NCBI GenBank assembly: GCA_002306815.1
Contig: DBTA01000037.1
Span: 108,412-172,411, forward strand
Reading direction: 5' to 3'
DNA from: Dehalococcoidia bacterium UBA1328
GTDB lineage: Bacteria > Chloroflexota > Dehalococcoidia > Lucifugimonadales > Lucifugimonadaceae
Length of the DNA stretch: 64,000 nucleotides
Shown: one piece after another, positions 17,061 through 25,565 of the stretch
How positions within the stretch are numbered: the first letter of the stretch is position 1
Layout of the letters: each line of letters begins with the position of its first letter
Notes under the pieces: model-generated
What the model saw: the letters and a program-made list of their open reading frames with translations, nothing else
Database searches by the model: none
Told to the model about the DNA's origin: nothing
Position numbers and translations under genes: made by a program

Positions 17061-17978
17061 TCAAAGCGGTCGATACGCAATTAGCGTGGCGTCTACAACA
17101 ACTCGTTGGTCATAAACTCGCGGGGGCCAGCAAGTTACAAGGGTAATTTGCGCATCGTCTGAGTCGGTTAGTTTGAGTTCCGATTGGTGCACCTGGCTGG
17201 TTCCAGTAACCCTGTAGATGTACTCGGCGTCTGTAGTTTCGAGGAACACGTCGACAGGGTCTTGCTTTATCAGCTCAGTGATCTCTGGCAAACGGCGGAA
17301 TATGTTTCCTTCTCGAGCCGCAAAACTTTCGAGATGAGCAAAGAACCATCCGTCCCCTTGCTGGCCAGGAAGCGAAGTTTGGGGGATGTGTCCGACCGTG
17401 TTGTCAGGCGTTTCGTACGATCGCTGCTCACCCAGGTCGATGACTTGCAACTCTTCAACAGTTGAATCGACCGAAATTGAAGGAATCCTGATGCGTGTCG
17501 CCGCTTTGGTCGGGTTCACATCACTGAAAATGTCGGTTGATCTCACCGGGGTAAATTCTGGCGGAATTGTCGGTCCGCCGTACGGGTCAGATCCTGCCCA
17601 TTCAGGCTCCGACCAGTATTTAGGGTTGATCAAATCACCGGGGTACAGATTTGCGAACCGGGTAACGTCGGGAGCGACCACCTCCAACGGAATTGGGTCT
17701 CGTCCATCGATGCTCGATATCGAAGTAGTGGCGGCTGCGCCAACCCCCAGGTGACTCTCTAGTGAATCATCTGGAATCGAATACGTAAACTCTGCTGCGT
17801 CCGAGCCAGACCGCGATTTCGAAAACAGGTAAAACCCCGAGACTGCAATTAAGGCGATACCGAGAATCGCTGTTCCATACGCGAGAATAGTCAAGACCGA
17901 AAATCTTGACTTTGAAGAAGATGTGATGGCGATTTTGACCAGAGTTTCCTGATCTTTTGCAGGAGGAGGTGTAGCCAT
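17061..17978 (-). CDS. Sortase (class D/E-like)
   Basis: A 305-residue cysteine transpeptidase. TM helix at about 29-52 with a cytosolic N-terminus, a Ser/Thr/Pro-rich spacer to about 155, then the sortase beta-barrel. Catalytic His215 is in FFAHLES, Cys283 in LVTCWP and Arg292 in YDQRVVV. In monoderm bacteria sortases attach LPXTG-type proteins to the wall or pili. No LPXTG substrate is evident in this window, and Chloroflexota often lack a classical wall, so the target is open. Confidence 0.92.
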   Translation of the reverse strand: MATPPPAKDQETLVKIAITSSSKSRFSVLTILAYGTAILGIALIAVSGFYLFSKSRSGSDAAEFTYSIPDDSLESHLGVGAAATTSISSIDGRDPIPLEVVAPDVTRFANLYPGDLINPKYWSEPEWAGSDPYGGPTIPPEFTPVRSTDIFSDVNPTKAATRIRIPSISVDSTVEELQVIDLGEQRSYETPDNTVGHIPQTSLPGQQGDGWFFAHLESFAAREGNIFRRLPEITELIKQDPVDVFLETTDAEYIYRVTGTSQVHQSELKLTDSDDAQITLVTCWPPRVYDQRVVVDATLIAYRPL

Positions 17979-18027
17979 ACATATTCCGATACGACTAATT
18001 CACCCTAGCGGATCAAATGGCTAAATT

Positions 18028-18228
18028 CTATCGAACGCGTGCGCCCCGAATAATTGGTTCGTTAAGGTGGATTTCACCGTTTCGAATCTTGAGATTGAAT
18101 TCGCACTCGGGGTTGGTGCATACCCAGGCTTTGTAGTGCACAGCCGCGCCTTGAGCCCCGAAATCCGATAGTGGTACCAGTGTGCCGCGCGTGCATTCCA
18201 TACAAGACGGTAAGTTATTCGAAACCAA
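18028..18228 (-). CDS. Small zinc-ribbon-like protein, 66 aa
   Basis: Four cysteines in two knuckles (C9-x2-C12 and C37-x4-C42) suggest a small zinc ribbon. The middle (VPLSDFGAQGAAVHYKAWVC) could form the beta strands. I do not recognise a named family. It lies 49 bases upstream of the sortase on the same strand. The gene call rests on the Cys pattern and the fit in the gap; it could form part of the sortase transcript. Function unknown. Confidence 0.6.
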   Translation of the reverse strand: MVSNNLPSCMECTRGTLVPLSDFGAQGAAVHYKAWVCTNPECEFNLKIRNGEIHLNEPIIRGARVR

Positions 18229-18408
18229 TATTTTGACCCTCCAACGGAAGACAAATATGCAATTCCATCCCCCCTGATTTTGGGTTCGCAGAAATTTGTT
18301 TTAGAACTAGAATTGTTGAATAGCCCACATACTAATCCGGATTATGACGAATAGTATTGCCTCGTTGTAGGCAGTTTGACTGACAAGGACCAGTAAATAC
18401 CGATAAAT

Positions 18409-19467
18409 ATGAATGTATTAGGAATAGAAACCAGTTGTGACGAGACTTCGGTCGGTGTGGTTGACGGTGATGGTCGAGTCTTGGCTAATGTTGTTGCTAC
18501 GCAAGTAGACATTCACGCTCGATACGGCGGAATCGTCCCTGAAGTGGCTTCTCGTCAGCACGTCCTTGATATTCGACCTGTGTGCGAGCAGGCAATTGTT
18601 GAGGCGGGAATAGATTGGGCCGATCTTGACGTCGTATCCGCTACGCACGGTCCGGGGCTGGCTGGTTCACTAATAGTTGGATTGAACTTCGCTAAAGGGC
18701 TGGCGGGAGCGTTAGGCGTGCCGCTTGTTGGTGTGAACCATATGGACGGACACGTGTACGGTGCCTGGGCGCGAACGGTAGATCATGAAACACATGAGTT
18801 CCAAGAACTGGTTGGCGAGAAGGCAATCATGTGTTTGGTCGTTTCCGGTGGGCATACTGAACTTGTACTGCTCGAAGGTCACGGCAAGTTTCGGTTGATT
18901 GGTGAAACCCGTGACGACGCTGCCGGAGAGGCGTTCGATAAGGCTGCCAGAGTCTTGGGTCTTCGATACCCAGGAGGTCCAGAGATCCAGCGCGTTGCAG
19001 AAGGAGCGGCGTACACCGAGCCACTCCCGCGTGCATGGATGCGTGGATCAGACAATTTTTCTTTTAGCGGATTAAAGACTGCAGTTTTGAATCGGGCTCG
19101 ATCTCTTGGAATTTACCCACCGGACCCGTCAGGCGAATCTGCAGATCCTGAGGTTGTGGCAAGCCTAGCGAAGGCATTTCAGGATTCTGTAATCGATGTA
19201 CTGGTGACCAAAACAGTCGCTGCCGCTCAACGTGAAGGTTGCGCCGGTATCGTTCTCGTTGGTGGGGTGGCGGCGAATCGGCCTTTGCGTGAAAATCTTG
19301 TCGAAAAATCACCGCTGCCAGTCGCCATACCGCCGTTTGAGCTTTGCACTGACAACGGGGCAATGATCGCTATGAGTGGGCTTGTAAATTACCGTAACGG
19401 TCGGCGTGACGACTGGGACCTCGACGTGATTCCAAGTTTGAGGATCGGAACTAGCTCGCTGGTGTAA
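18409..19467 (+). CDS. tsaD: tRNA N6-threonylcarbamoyladenosine transferase TsaD
   Basis: Transfers threonylcarbamoyl from its adenylate to A37 of ANN-decoding tRNAs, with TsaB and TsaE. The 352 residues show the N-terminal LGIETSCDETSV, the Fe/Zn His pair H111 and H115 in VNHMDGHVYGAW, the nucleotide motif VVSGGHTEL near 144, GEAFDKAARVLGLRYPGGP near 180 and the metal Asp in CTDNGAMIA near 311. Transcribed alone on the plus strand. No tsaB or tsaE is adjacent here. Confidence 0.97.
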   Translation: MNVLGIETSCDETSVGVVDGDGRVLANVVATQVDIHARYGGIVPEVASRQHVLDIRPVCEQAIVEAGIDWADLDVVSATHGPGLAGSLIVGLNFAKGLAGALGVPLVGVNHMDGHVYGAWARTVDHETHEFQELVGEKAIMCLVVSGGHTELVLLEGHGKFRLIGETRDDAAGEAFDKAARVLGLRYPGGPEIQRVAEGAAYTEPLPRAWMRGSDNFSFSGLKTAVLNRARSLGIYPPDPSGESADPEVVASLAKAFQDSVIDVLVTKTVAAAQREGCAGIVLVGGVAANRPLRENLVEKSPLPVAIPPFELCTDNGAMIAMSGLVNYRNGRRDDWDLDVIPSLRIGTSSLV

Positions 19468-19520
19468 AGCCGGCGGTTCCTTGTGAGCTATGCAGGCTTA
19501 AGGCAATTAATGCGGCAGGG

Positions 19521-20087
19521 TCAGCTTGAAGGGTAATTTCTGTATGGAGCGCCGATTCGTGAAGGAACCAACCGACGTTTAGCGTCTTCTACCGTTCGAG
19601 CGAATCGAATGGCGTTTTCAGATTTTCCGCCAATTTCACTGCCTAGGAAGCTGCCAACATTGTTGTGGAATTCCAAATGAACTCCAGCGGGTCGAATCCA
19701 GTAGTCGGCCATGAGCATGAGCGACATCGCCGCCACGGCAATTGCCGTGATCATGCCGACGTTGGAGGTAGGCGTTAGCTGCCAAACCCCGATAGCTGCG
19801 AAGAGACCGGCAACTCCCCAGGCAGCGCTTCTCCTAGCTCGCGGACGCTGAGATATTTGGATCGACGTTACATCGGTCAGGTTCGCCGATGAGTAAACAG
19901 AGTTCGAACCCGAGCCGCCCCTGAAAAGAATGCGGGCGGGCGTAAGTCGAAACTTGCCGTTGTCACCGGTTTCCAGTTCAGCAACAACTCGTTCGCCCGG
20001 AAGCAGGCCGGGCGATGATCCGTCAATTCTGGCGCTAGGTTCTGTGTCGGGTTGAGGCGCGTTCTGCGGGCTTGTTTCAACTGCCAT
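19521..20087 (-). CDS. Hypothetical membrane protein, 188 aa
   Basis: I do not recognise this family. Residues 1-25 are polar. A globular N-terminal half (residues 30-85: LLPGERVVAELETGDNG, ARILFRGGSG) resembles a short PH-like fold. Two hydrophobic segments follow at about 92-107 and 113-131. The C-terminal part is soluble and basic. It is convergent with tsaD. The start at ATG 20087 is the first in frame. Confidence 0.6.
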   Translation of the reverse strand: MAVETSPQNAPQPDTEPSARIDGSSPGLLPGERVVAELETGDNGKFRLTPARILFRGGSGSNSVYSSANLTDVTSIQISQRPRARRSAAWGVAGLFAAIGVWQLTPTSNVGMITAIAVAAMSLMLMADYWIRPAGVHLEFHNNVGSFLGSEIGGKSENAIRFARTVEDAKRRLVPSRIGAPYRNYPSS

Positions 20088-20219
20088 GAGAGTAATCGTA
20101 TCTGGTAATCAGCAACTTTGTTTGGAGTTGACCACACATTCTCTGTAGTTCAATCGGCAGCTCAGCTTTTACGAAAATCGTTCCAGGAAAACTCGAGCTT
20201 ACGACAGTCTAATCGCGAA

Positions 20220-20972
20220 CTACGAGCCCACTTTGTCACTACTGTGTGCGGCGACGAAAGCCCGAGCCTCACCAAGCATTAGCTCGGCTGCTCCAGTACC
20301 CGTTGAGAGATCGCCTCCCGCAGTTTTACCAGCAGCCCGCGCTCGCTTCTCAATATCGAGAGTTGCAGCAATGCGATCCGGGTGATCAGGTTCGCCCGGG
20401 TGACCAAGTGACTGCGCAAAGTCATGTGGCCCCCCGGTGACGCCAGTGAGTCCCGGTACGGCAAGAATATCATCGAGGTTGTCCCACGCTTTTTTATCCT
20501 CGATCTGTGCAACTACTAGCATGTTGGCGTTCGACCATTTAGCGAAACCAAGCTTGCCGCCGTACTTTTCGTCGAGAAGTTCCTGGTCGTTGAACTCGGT
20601 ACCACGACCGCCACCCCATGATCGTTTTCCATCCGGCGGGAACAGACACGCGTCGGCGAGGGCTTGAGCTTCGGCTCCTGAGTTAATGTGCGGTCCTGTT
20701 ACGCCTTGGATTCCGCGATCCAAATACAGGTTGATCTGGTAAGCGGCATTGTCGGGCACACGGGCGATAACGGACATTCCATAACCGTTGGCAACACGGC
20801 AAATGTTGTCAATTGCAGTCTCTGGAAAATAGCCGTGTTCACCGTCGAGTGAAATAGCGTCGAAGCCGACGTGAGCTGCCATTTCGACAAGGTGAAGCGA
20901 GGGGAATGTCAGGGCGAATACGACGCCTTTTCTGCCTTCTCGGTTCGCTTTAAGTATAGTGTTTTCGATCAT
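20220..20972 (-). CDS. HpcH/HpaI aldolase family protein
   Basis: A 250-residue class II pyruvate-type aldolase barrel. Features: ISLDGEHGYF near 40, VIARVPDN near 69, LDRGIQGVTGPHINSG near 83, VVAQIEDKKAW near 148 (metal Glu) and GLTGVTGGPHDFAQSLG near 170 (metal Asp). Relatives cleave 2-keto-3-deoxy sugar acids or 4-hydroxy-2-oxo acids to pyruvate plus an aldehyde. It directly follows the enolase-superfamily dehydratase at 21036 on the same strand, which suggests a dehydrate-then-cleave pathway for a sugar acid. Confidence 0.85.
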   Translation of the reverse strand: MIENTILKANREGRKGVVFALTFPSLHLVEMAAHVGFDAISLDGEHGYFPETAIDNICRVANGYGMSVIARVPDNAAYQINLYLDRGIQGVTGPHINSGAEAQALADACLFPPDGKRSWGGGRGTEFNDQELLDEKYGGKLGFAKWSNANMLVVAQIEDKKAWDNLDDILAVPGLTGVTGGPHDFAQSLGHPGEPDHPDRIAATLDIEKRARAAGKTAGGDLSTGTGAAELMLGEARAFVAAHSSDKVGS

Positions 20973-21035
20973 TGATGATTTTCCGTATTGGGCCTTTGAT
21001 GGACCGATAGTTCGTTGAGGATTGTCGGCTCGATA

Positions 21036-22193
21036 TTAGATTCCGCGTACCGTTCCTCCCGCTGATGTGACCTTCTCCAGTGGTGGGTGGGCCGCTATTT
21101 CTTCCTCGTTTAGTTCCAATCCCAGTCCGGGTGCGTCGGAAAGTTCGACGTGTCCGTCCTTTTGCCGGGTGAACCCATTCAGAACCGAGAAGTAGTGCTC
21201 GGTGTAGAACTCGGCGTGGTACTCCTGGATTTCGAAGTTTATGATCGAGGCGTCGAGGTGCATTTCCGCCATCGCTCCAACTGGCGAACAAACGTTGTGA
21301 GGAGCCATAGTGATGTGTTTTGCTTCGGCAATAACAGCAATTTTCTTCAGCTCGGTAATACCGCCGGCGTTTGCAATATCCGGTTGCAGTACGTCGACAG
21401 CGTGTCTATCGACGATCTCAGCGAACGGGAATTTTGTATAGAGTCGTTCACCAGTAGCGATCGGAATGTTTACCTTTTTCCGCACTTCGAGAAGTTCCGA
21501 AACTCGTTCTTGAGACACCGGCTCTTCATAGAAAAGTGGACGGTACTGTTCGAGACGCTTACCTATTTGAACCGCGTTCATTACATCGAACTTGGCGTGG
21601 GCTTCGACGAGGATATCGACGTATGGCCCTACTGCTTCCCGAACTGTAGCGACTCTTTGTTCGGCGAGCTGGGCTTCTTTGAGAGAAAGCTTGTAGTAGT
21701 TGTGCTGCCCGAACGGGTCGAACTTGAGTGCGGTGTAGCCCATGTCTACTACTGCTTTTGCCTCTTCGGCGTTTTGTCCCGGCGTTCCCGGATTTGTGTA
21801 CCAGCCGTTGGCGTAAACCCGAATGCTTCTTCGATGCGCACCCCCAAGAAGTCGCCACACAGGCTGTTCGAGAATCTTTCCTTTTAGATCCCACATGGCA
21901 ATGTCGAGACCCGAGAGAGCAGTAGAAGCGATACGGCCACCCCTTGCCTGGAAATCCTGATAGAGGTTTGTCCAGTGAACCTCGGAATCGAGCGGGTCTT
22001 TGCCAACCAAATGCTTGGCAACCATTGCTTCGACCATCGCCATTACGAGATCGTCATTCTCCATCGGTGAGGCATCTCCAAGGCCATAGACGTTCGGGTC
22101 GTCAGTATTTAGCTTCACCAACAGCCAATTCCTCTGCGCGTTGTGGTGATTGGCTGAAAATCTACGGAATTCGACGTTGGTAATTGCTGGCAT
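21036..22193 (-). CDS. Enolase-superfamily sugar-acid dehydratase (mandelate racemase / galactonate dehydratase-like)
   Basis: A 385-residue member of the mandelate racemase subgroup. Metal and acid-base residues: E197 and H199 in VEAHAKFD, E223/E224 in FYEEPV, E249 in IATGERL, D271 in LQPDIANAGG and H299 in APHN. This pattern is closest to galactonate/tartrate-type dehydratases. Likely reaction: loss of water from an aldonic acid to a 2-keto-3-deoxy acid. The product could feed the downstream HpcH/HpaI aldolase 63 bases away. The exact substrate cannot be read from sequence. Confidence 0.88.
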   Translation of the reverse strand: MPAITNVEFRRFSANHHNAQRNWLLVKLNTDDPNVYGLGDASPMENDDLVMAMVEAMVAKHLVGKDPLDSEVHWTNLYQDFQARGGRIASTALSGLDIAMWDLKGKILEQPVWRLLGGAHRRSIRVYANGWYTNPGTPGQNAEEAKAVVDMGYTALKFDPFGQHNYYKLSLKEAQLAEQRVATVREAVGPYVDILVEAHAKFDVMNAVQIGKRLEQYRPLFYEEPVSQERVSELLEVRKKVNIPIATGERLYTKFPFAEIVDRHAVDVLQPDIANAGGITELKKIAVIAEAKHITMAPHNVCSPVGAMAEMHLDASIINFEIQEYHAEFYTEHYFSVLNGFTRQKDGHVELSDAPGLGLELNEEEIAAHPPLEKVTSAGGTVRGI

Positions 22194-22401
22194 GTTGGAT
22201 CGATTATCGTTGCACTCAGACTATTTGGTAATTTCGGTATTTATTGATCCTGAATTCAGGTTGCGGCGTGAGTATACGCCCGAATTGCAGGAGAGTAGAT
22301 TGTTGATCGACTGCGACTGGACTACATGAAGAAAATTCGTCGGGCTATGATGCTGGTGAAACGTCGCTCGCCGGTGTTAGATCACGGAAAAGGAAGAAAA
22401 C

Positions 22402-23454
22402 TTGGCACGCACATTTCGGCTCTGGGCACTATCCGACACTCATGTTGGAACCGAAATACAGTTTGGGCGAAGATCGCTTGAAGAGGTAATCCAGCATGCA
22501 GAGACGTGGCCGAACGGTTCCGGGCAATCTGGTGGGTTCGATATTGCTGTCAATCTTGGCGACTTCTCCGGATCGCAGCTACCCCCCGATAACGAGGAAG
22601 GTGAGCTGGTCGTTTCGCAATATGCCTCGGCGAAGCACCATGGTCGCGAGCATTTTTATGACGTGATCGGTAACCACGACGCGTCTGGGGCTGACGAGAA
22701 GACGCAGTGGTGGTTCAAGAAGTGGATTGATCCTACAGGCGAGAGTACTGAGTTTTCGGGTATCGACAATTCGAAACGACCGTATCCGACCACCGGCACG
22801 TGGGAACACTATTCTTTCGAAGTCGGAAACATTGTCTTTTTGATGATGGCTGATCGAAACGACGGTGGGCCACCGATCGGAAGAGGGGAGTTCGGAGGTT
22901 ATCCTGCTGGCGCGATTTCCGAAGAAACGTTTCAGTGGTGGACACAAAAAGTAGCTGACAACAAAGACAAGATTGTTATTTCAGCACATCACCACATGAT
23001 TAAGGAAACCACCGTAGCAAGCGGGCTGAACGAGGGTTGTGACGAGGGATATCACGGCCGGATGCCTGACGGGGGTGCTCCAGGATCTTCGTTTATTTAC
23101 TGGGTCGGCGGTCAAAAAGACTCAGGTCGCATTGAGAATTTTCTTGACCAGAATCAGCCCGCAATAGATCTCTGGTTGGGAGCGCATACTCACACTCATC
23201 CTGATGACACGACCGGAGGCAGAACACACGTTGAGCAGAAATGGGGAGCTAATTTCGTGAACGTATCGGCGGTAACCCGCTATCACGGTGAGCGGAATTC
23301 AATCCCCATGAGCCGTTTGTTTACTTTCACAGAGGGATCGGAAGAGGTTCGAGTGCAGTGCTACCTGCACACGGATCAGTACGCCGATCAGGGTTGGTAT
23401 GAGCCTTCGGAGCGCACCATCAAGCTTCGCCACAATTTCGAGTTGCCGGTTTGA
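22402..23454 (+). CDS. Calcineurin-like metallophosphoesterase
   Basis: A 350-residue binuclear metallophosphoesterase. Motifs in order: SDTHVG near 12, VNLGDFSGS near 50, VIGNHDASG near 88, SAHHHM near 195 and GAHTHTHPD near 252. No signal peptide, so probably cytosolic. TTG start at 22402 with AAGGAAG eight bases upstream. It is divergent from the dehydratase gene at 21036 and lies in the sugar-acid region. Substrate unknown. Confidence 0.82.
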   Translation: MARTFRLWALSDTHVGTEIQFGRRSLEEVIQHAETWPNGSGQSGGFDIAVNLGDFSGSQLPPDNEEGELVVSQYASAKHHGREHFYDVIGNHDASGADEKTQWWFKKWIDPTGESTEFSGIDNSKRPYPTTGTWEHYSFEVGNIVFLMMADRNDGGPPIGRGEFGGYPAGAISEETFQWWTQKVADNKDKIVISAHHHMIKETTVASGLNEGCDEGYHGRMPDGGAPGSSFIYWVGGQKDSGRIENFLDQNQPAIDLWLGAHTHTHPDDTTGGRTHVEQKWGANFVNVSAVTRYHGERNSIPMSRLFTFTEGSEEVRVQCYLHTDQYADQGWYEPSERTIKLRHNFELPV

Positions 23455-23459
23455 CGACA

Positions 23460-23583
23460 CCACACTGAGCGGCCTGCTCTCAACGAGGGAGAGCATTGAG
23501 GTGAGGGTGAGCGGGGATGTCTAATGAATGGACAATTGTCGGCCTAATCCTGACCTTCTCCCCCGGAGACAAGGGAGTTCGTT
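23460..23583. repeat. Palindrome-rich intergenic sequence, REP-like
   Basis: The gap between the phosphoesterase and the SDR gene contains CTCTC-N7-GAGAG-type pairing near 23478-23494 and an imperfect hairpin near 23553-23575 with a TCTCC/GGAGA core. The GAGGTGAGGGTGAG and CCTGACCTTCTCCC segments look like dispersed REP-type intergenic repeats. Whether it recurs in the genome cannot be judged from one copy. Confidence 0.35.
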
Positions 23584-23661
23584 CTGTCGGGTGTGATTGT
23601 GCTCGGTGCCGACGGGATTTTCTTCTTCGCTTCGAATCATATTACTTACTGGAAAAACAGC

Positions 23662-24453
23662 ATGACTAAGACCATTCAAGAGCTATTCGATCTAACGGGG
23701 CGCACCGCCATCGTGACAGGCGGAGGAACCCATCTGGGCACTGCTTTTACCGAGGCTCTCTGCGATCTCGGAGCTAAGGTGTACATAGCTTCTCGCCGCG
23801 CTGAGTTGTGCGAAAAGGTTGCTGACAGACTTCAAGAACGCGGAATGGATGTTATCGGTCTGGGTTGCGACGTCACAAATGAATCTCAAGTAGATGCGTT
23901 GGTAGACAGGGTGATGAATGACGAGGGTCGACTTGATATTGCGATTTGCAATGCAGGTGGCTCTTTTACGACGAGCTATCCACCCGATGGTGACATCGAT
24001 GAGTTTCGTCGGACCCTTGATGTCAACCTGACTGGCACCTATATCACTTCTCAGTCGGCTGGCAGAGCTATGATCCCGTCTTATCGAGGATCAATTGTGA
24101 CGCTTGGATCGATTGCGTCAACTCTGGCTATGGATACTCGCATTTACAACTCGGAGTTCCAACGCTCTGGACCTCCGTATATCGCGGCGAAAGCAGGTGT
24201 ACTTAACTTGACCCGAGCGATGGCAGCGGAGTTCGGTGAATACGGGATTACGGTCAACTGCATTAGCCCAGGTCAGATCCCGATAACCGGCACTAACCGA
24301 GATCAGGTAGAAACATTTCGCAATATGATTCCGTTACAACGCACTGGTCTGTCACAGGATCTGAAAGGAACAGTTGCTCTACTGGCTTCCGACGCCGGAG
24401 CGTGGATTACGGGTCAAGAATTCCGTGTCGATGGTGGCTGGTCGATCTGGTAG
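23662..24453 (+). CDS. SDR family oxidoreductase
   Basis: A 263-residue classical short-chain dehydrogenase. Cofactor motif TGGGTHLG near 19, NAG motif ICNAGG near 92, catalytic Ser near 148 (LGSIAS) and YIAAK near 172 (Tyr, Lys). The C-terminal DGGWSIW is typical. Likely an NAD(P)-dependent oxidation or reduction of a sugar acid or hydroxy acid. I use ATG 23662, preceded by GGAAAA; an upstream ATG at 23593 adds an atypical 23-residue extension. Convergent with the DapA-like gene, ending 4 bases from it. Confidence 0.9.
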   Translation: MTKTIQELFDLTGRTAIVTGGGTHLGTAFTEALCDLGAKVYIASRRAELCEKVADRLQERGMDVIGLGCDVTNESQVDALVDRVMNDEGRLDIAICNAGGSFTTSYPPDGDIDEFRRTLDVNLTGTYITSQSAGRAMIPSYRGSIVTLGSIASTLAMDTRIYNSEFQRSGPPYIAAKAGVLNLTRAMAAEFGEYGITVNCISPGQIPITGTNRDQVETFRNMIPLQRTGLSQDLKGTVALLASDAGAWITGQEFRVDGGWSIW

Positions 24454-24456
24454 TGG

Positions 24457-25350
24457 TTAGATCAACTTTGCCTGCTGCATCGCTTTGCGAATGACCTCTC
24501 GTTCTTCCGATGATATGGGCTGATTGGGCATTCGAGGTGCTCCACCGTCGTATCCCATGAGATCAAGAGCCGCTTTGATCCCCGCTGCTCCACGATCAAG
24601 AATCTGGTAGTCGGCTTCAATGCAGCGATTTTGGATTTCCTGCGCCGTCTTTAGATCGCCGTTCATTACGTTCGAAATTATCTGGTGACACTCCGTTGGC
24701 GCAACGTTACCAAACATAAGGCATGCGCCATTCGCTCCAATTGCGCTCATTGCCAGCAATAGCAACCCGTTGCCAAGCCAAAACGGTTTATCAGTTGTTA
24801 CAAACGTTCGAACCCTGGCTTCGAACCGAACGTTTCCTGAAGCGATGTAACCGAAAACGTTGTCAATATCGATCAATTCGCCTATTACTTCGGCAGGTGC
24901 ACCAACGGGTGCGTCACCTCCTGCGAACTGCCCCGGTGCCATCTGGTGGATTATCACAACGGGTGCTGGGACCCGAGGTACTACTTGTTCGAAGTAGCCC
25001 GTTACATCTTTCGCCAGTCGTGGAATCCGAATGCGGATCATTTCCGCACCTGTCTCGACTAAATCTTCCGCCATCCGAATCGATTCTGTTACCGATGAAG
25101 TGTCGACTCCGCCAACGATGAATTTTTCGCCGCTCCGCGTCGCGTTCACAGTCCGAACAATTTCTAGCCGTTCAGTTTCGGAAAGAAACTGCTCCTCGCC
25201 GTTTTCTGAATTGAGGACGAAACCAGAAAGCTGAGTTTTCAGCCATTTTTGAACATTACGTTCAATTGCAGCGTGATCGACCTTGTCGTCAGCGGTGAAG
25301 GGTGTCGGACTAGGAGCGACGACGATCGGGTTAGATGATGGAATTGGCAT
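24457..25350 (-). CDS. DapA/NanA-like barrel protein lacking the Schiff-base lysine
   Basis: A 297-residue dihydrodipicolinate synthase/N-acetylneuraminate lyase family protein (PTPFTADDKVD near 15, LNSENGEEQFLS near 46, VGGVDTSS near 80). The usual YNxP segment is IHQMAP. The strand that normally carries the Schiff-base lysine (GxKDSSGD) reads NVFGYIASGN with no Lys. Either it uses another mechanism or it is not an aldolase. It sits between an SDR and an enolase-superfamily gene in the sugar-acid region. The 215 bases upstream hold only the terminator of the neighbouring gene. Confidence 0.75.
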   Translation of the reverse strand: MPIPSSNPIVVAPSPTPFTADDKVDHAAIERNVQKWLKTQLSGFVLNSENGEEQFLSETERLEIVRTVNATRSGEKFIVGGVDTSSVTESIRMAEDLVETGAEMIRIRIPRLAKDVTGYFEQVVPRVPAPVVIIHQMAPGQFAGGDAPVGAPAEVIGELIDIDNVFGYIASGNVRFEARVRTFVTTDKPFWLGNGLLLLAMSAIGANGACLMFGNVAPTECHQIISNVMNGDLKTAQEIQNRCIEADYQILDRGAAGIKAALDLMGYDGGAPRMPNQPISSEEREVIRKAMQQAKLI

Positions 25351-25511
25351 TTGGTTGAGTCTTGTTTGTTTCGGCGGACGGGAAGATGTTCGAGCGACTT
25401 TAGTTATAGGTCAGGACTGCGTGAAATGAGACTGTGCAGCAATTCGTTCAAGTGCGATTTTGCATAGGTCATAAACCGATTTGTCTCCATTCTGATAGTT
25501 GAAATAGAAGT

Positions 25512-25538
25512 AAAAACCCTCGGAAAGCCGAGGTTTTT
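25512..25538 (-). terminator. Rho-independent terminator after the enolase-superfamily gene
   Basis: CCTCGG and CCGAGG pair around AAAG, flanked by A5 on the left and T5 on the right. One extra C bulges in the left arm. On the minus strand it is followed by GTTTTTAC. It lies about 28 bases past the stop at 25566. Confidence 0.75.
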
Positions 25539-25565
25539 GTCATTTTTTAGTTCGATCGTCCGAAA

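Noticed and set aside
19503..19522. A 20-base near match (one mismatch) to the attenuator right half at 60183-60202
   Set aside because: No left arm, leader ORF or T-run is present near 19500. A single 20-base match with one change within 64 kb is plausible by chance.
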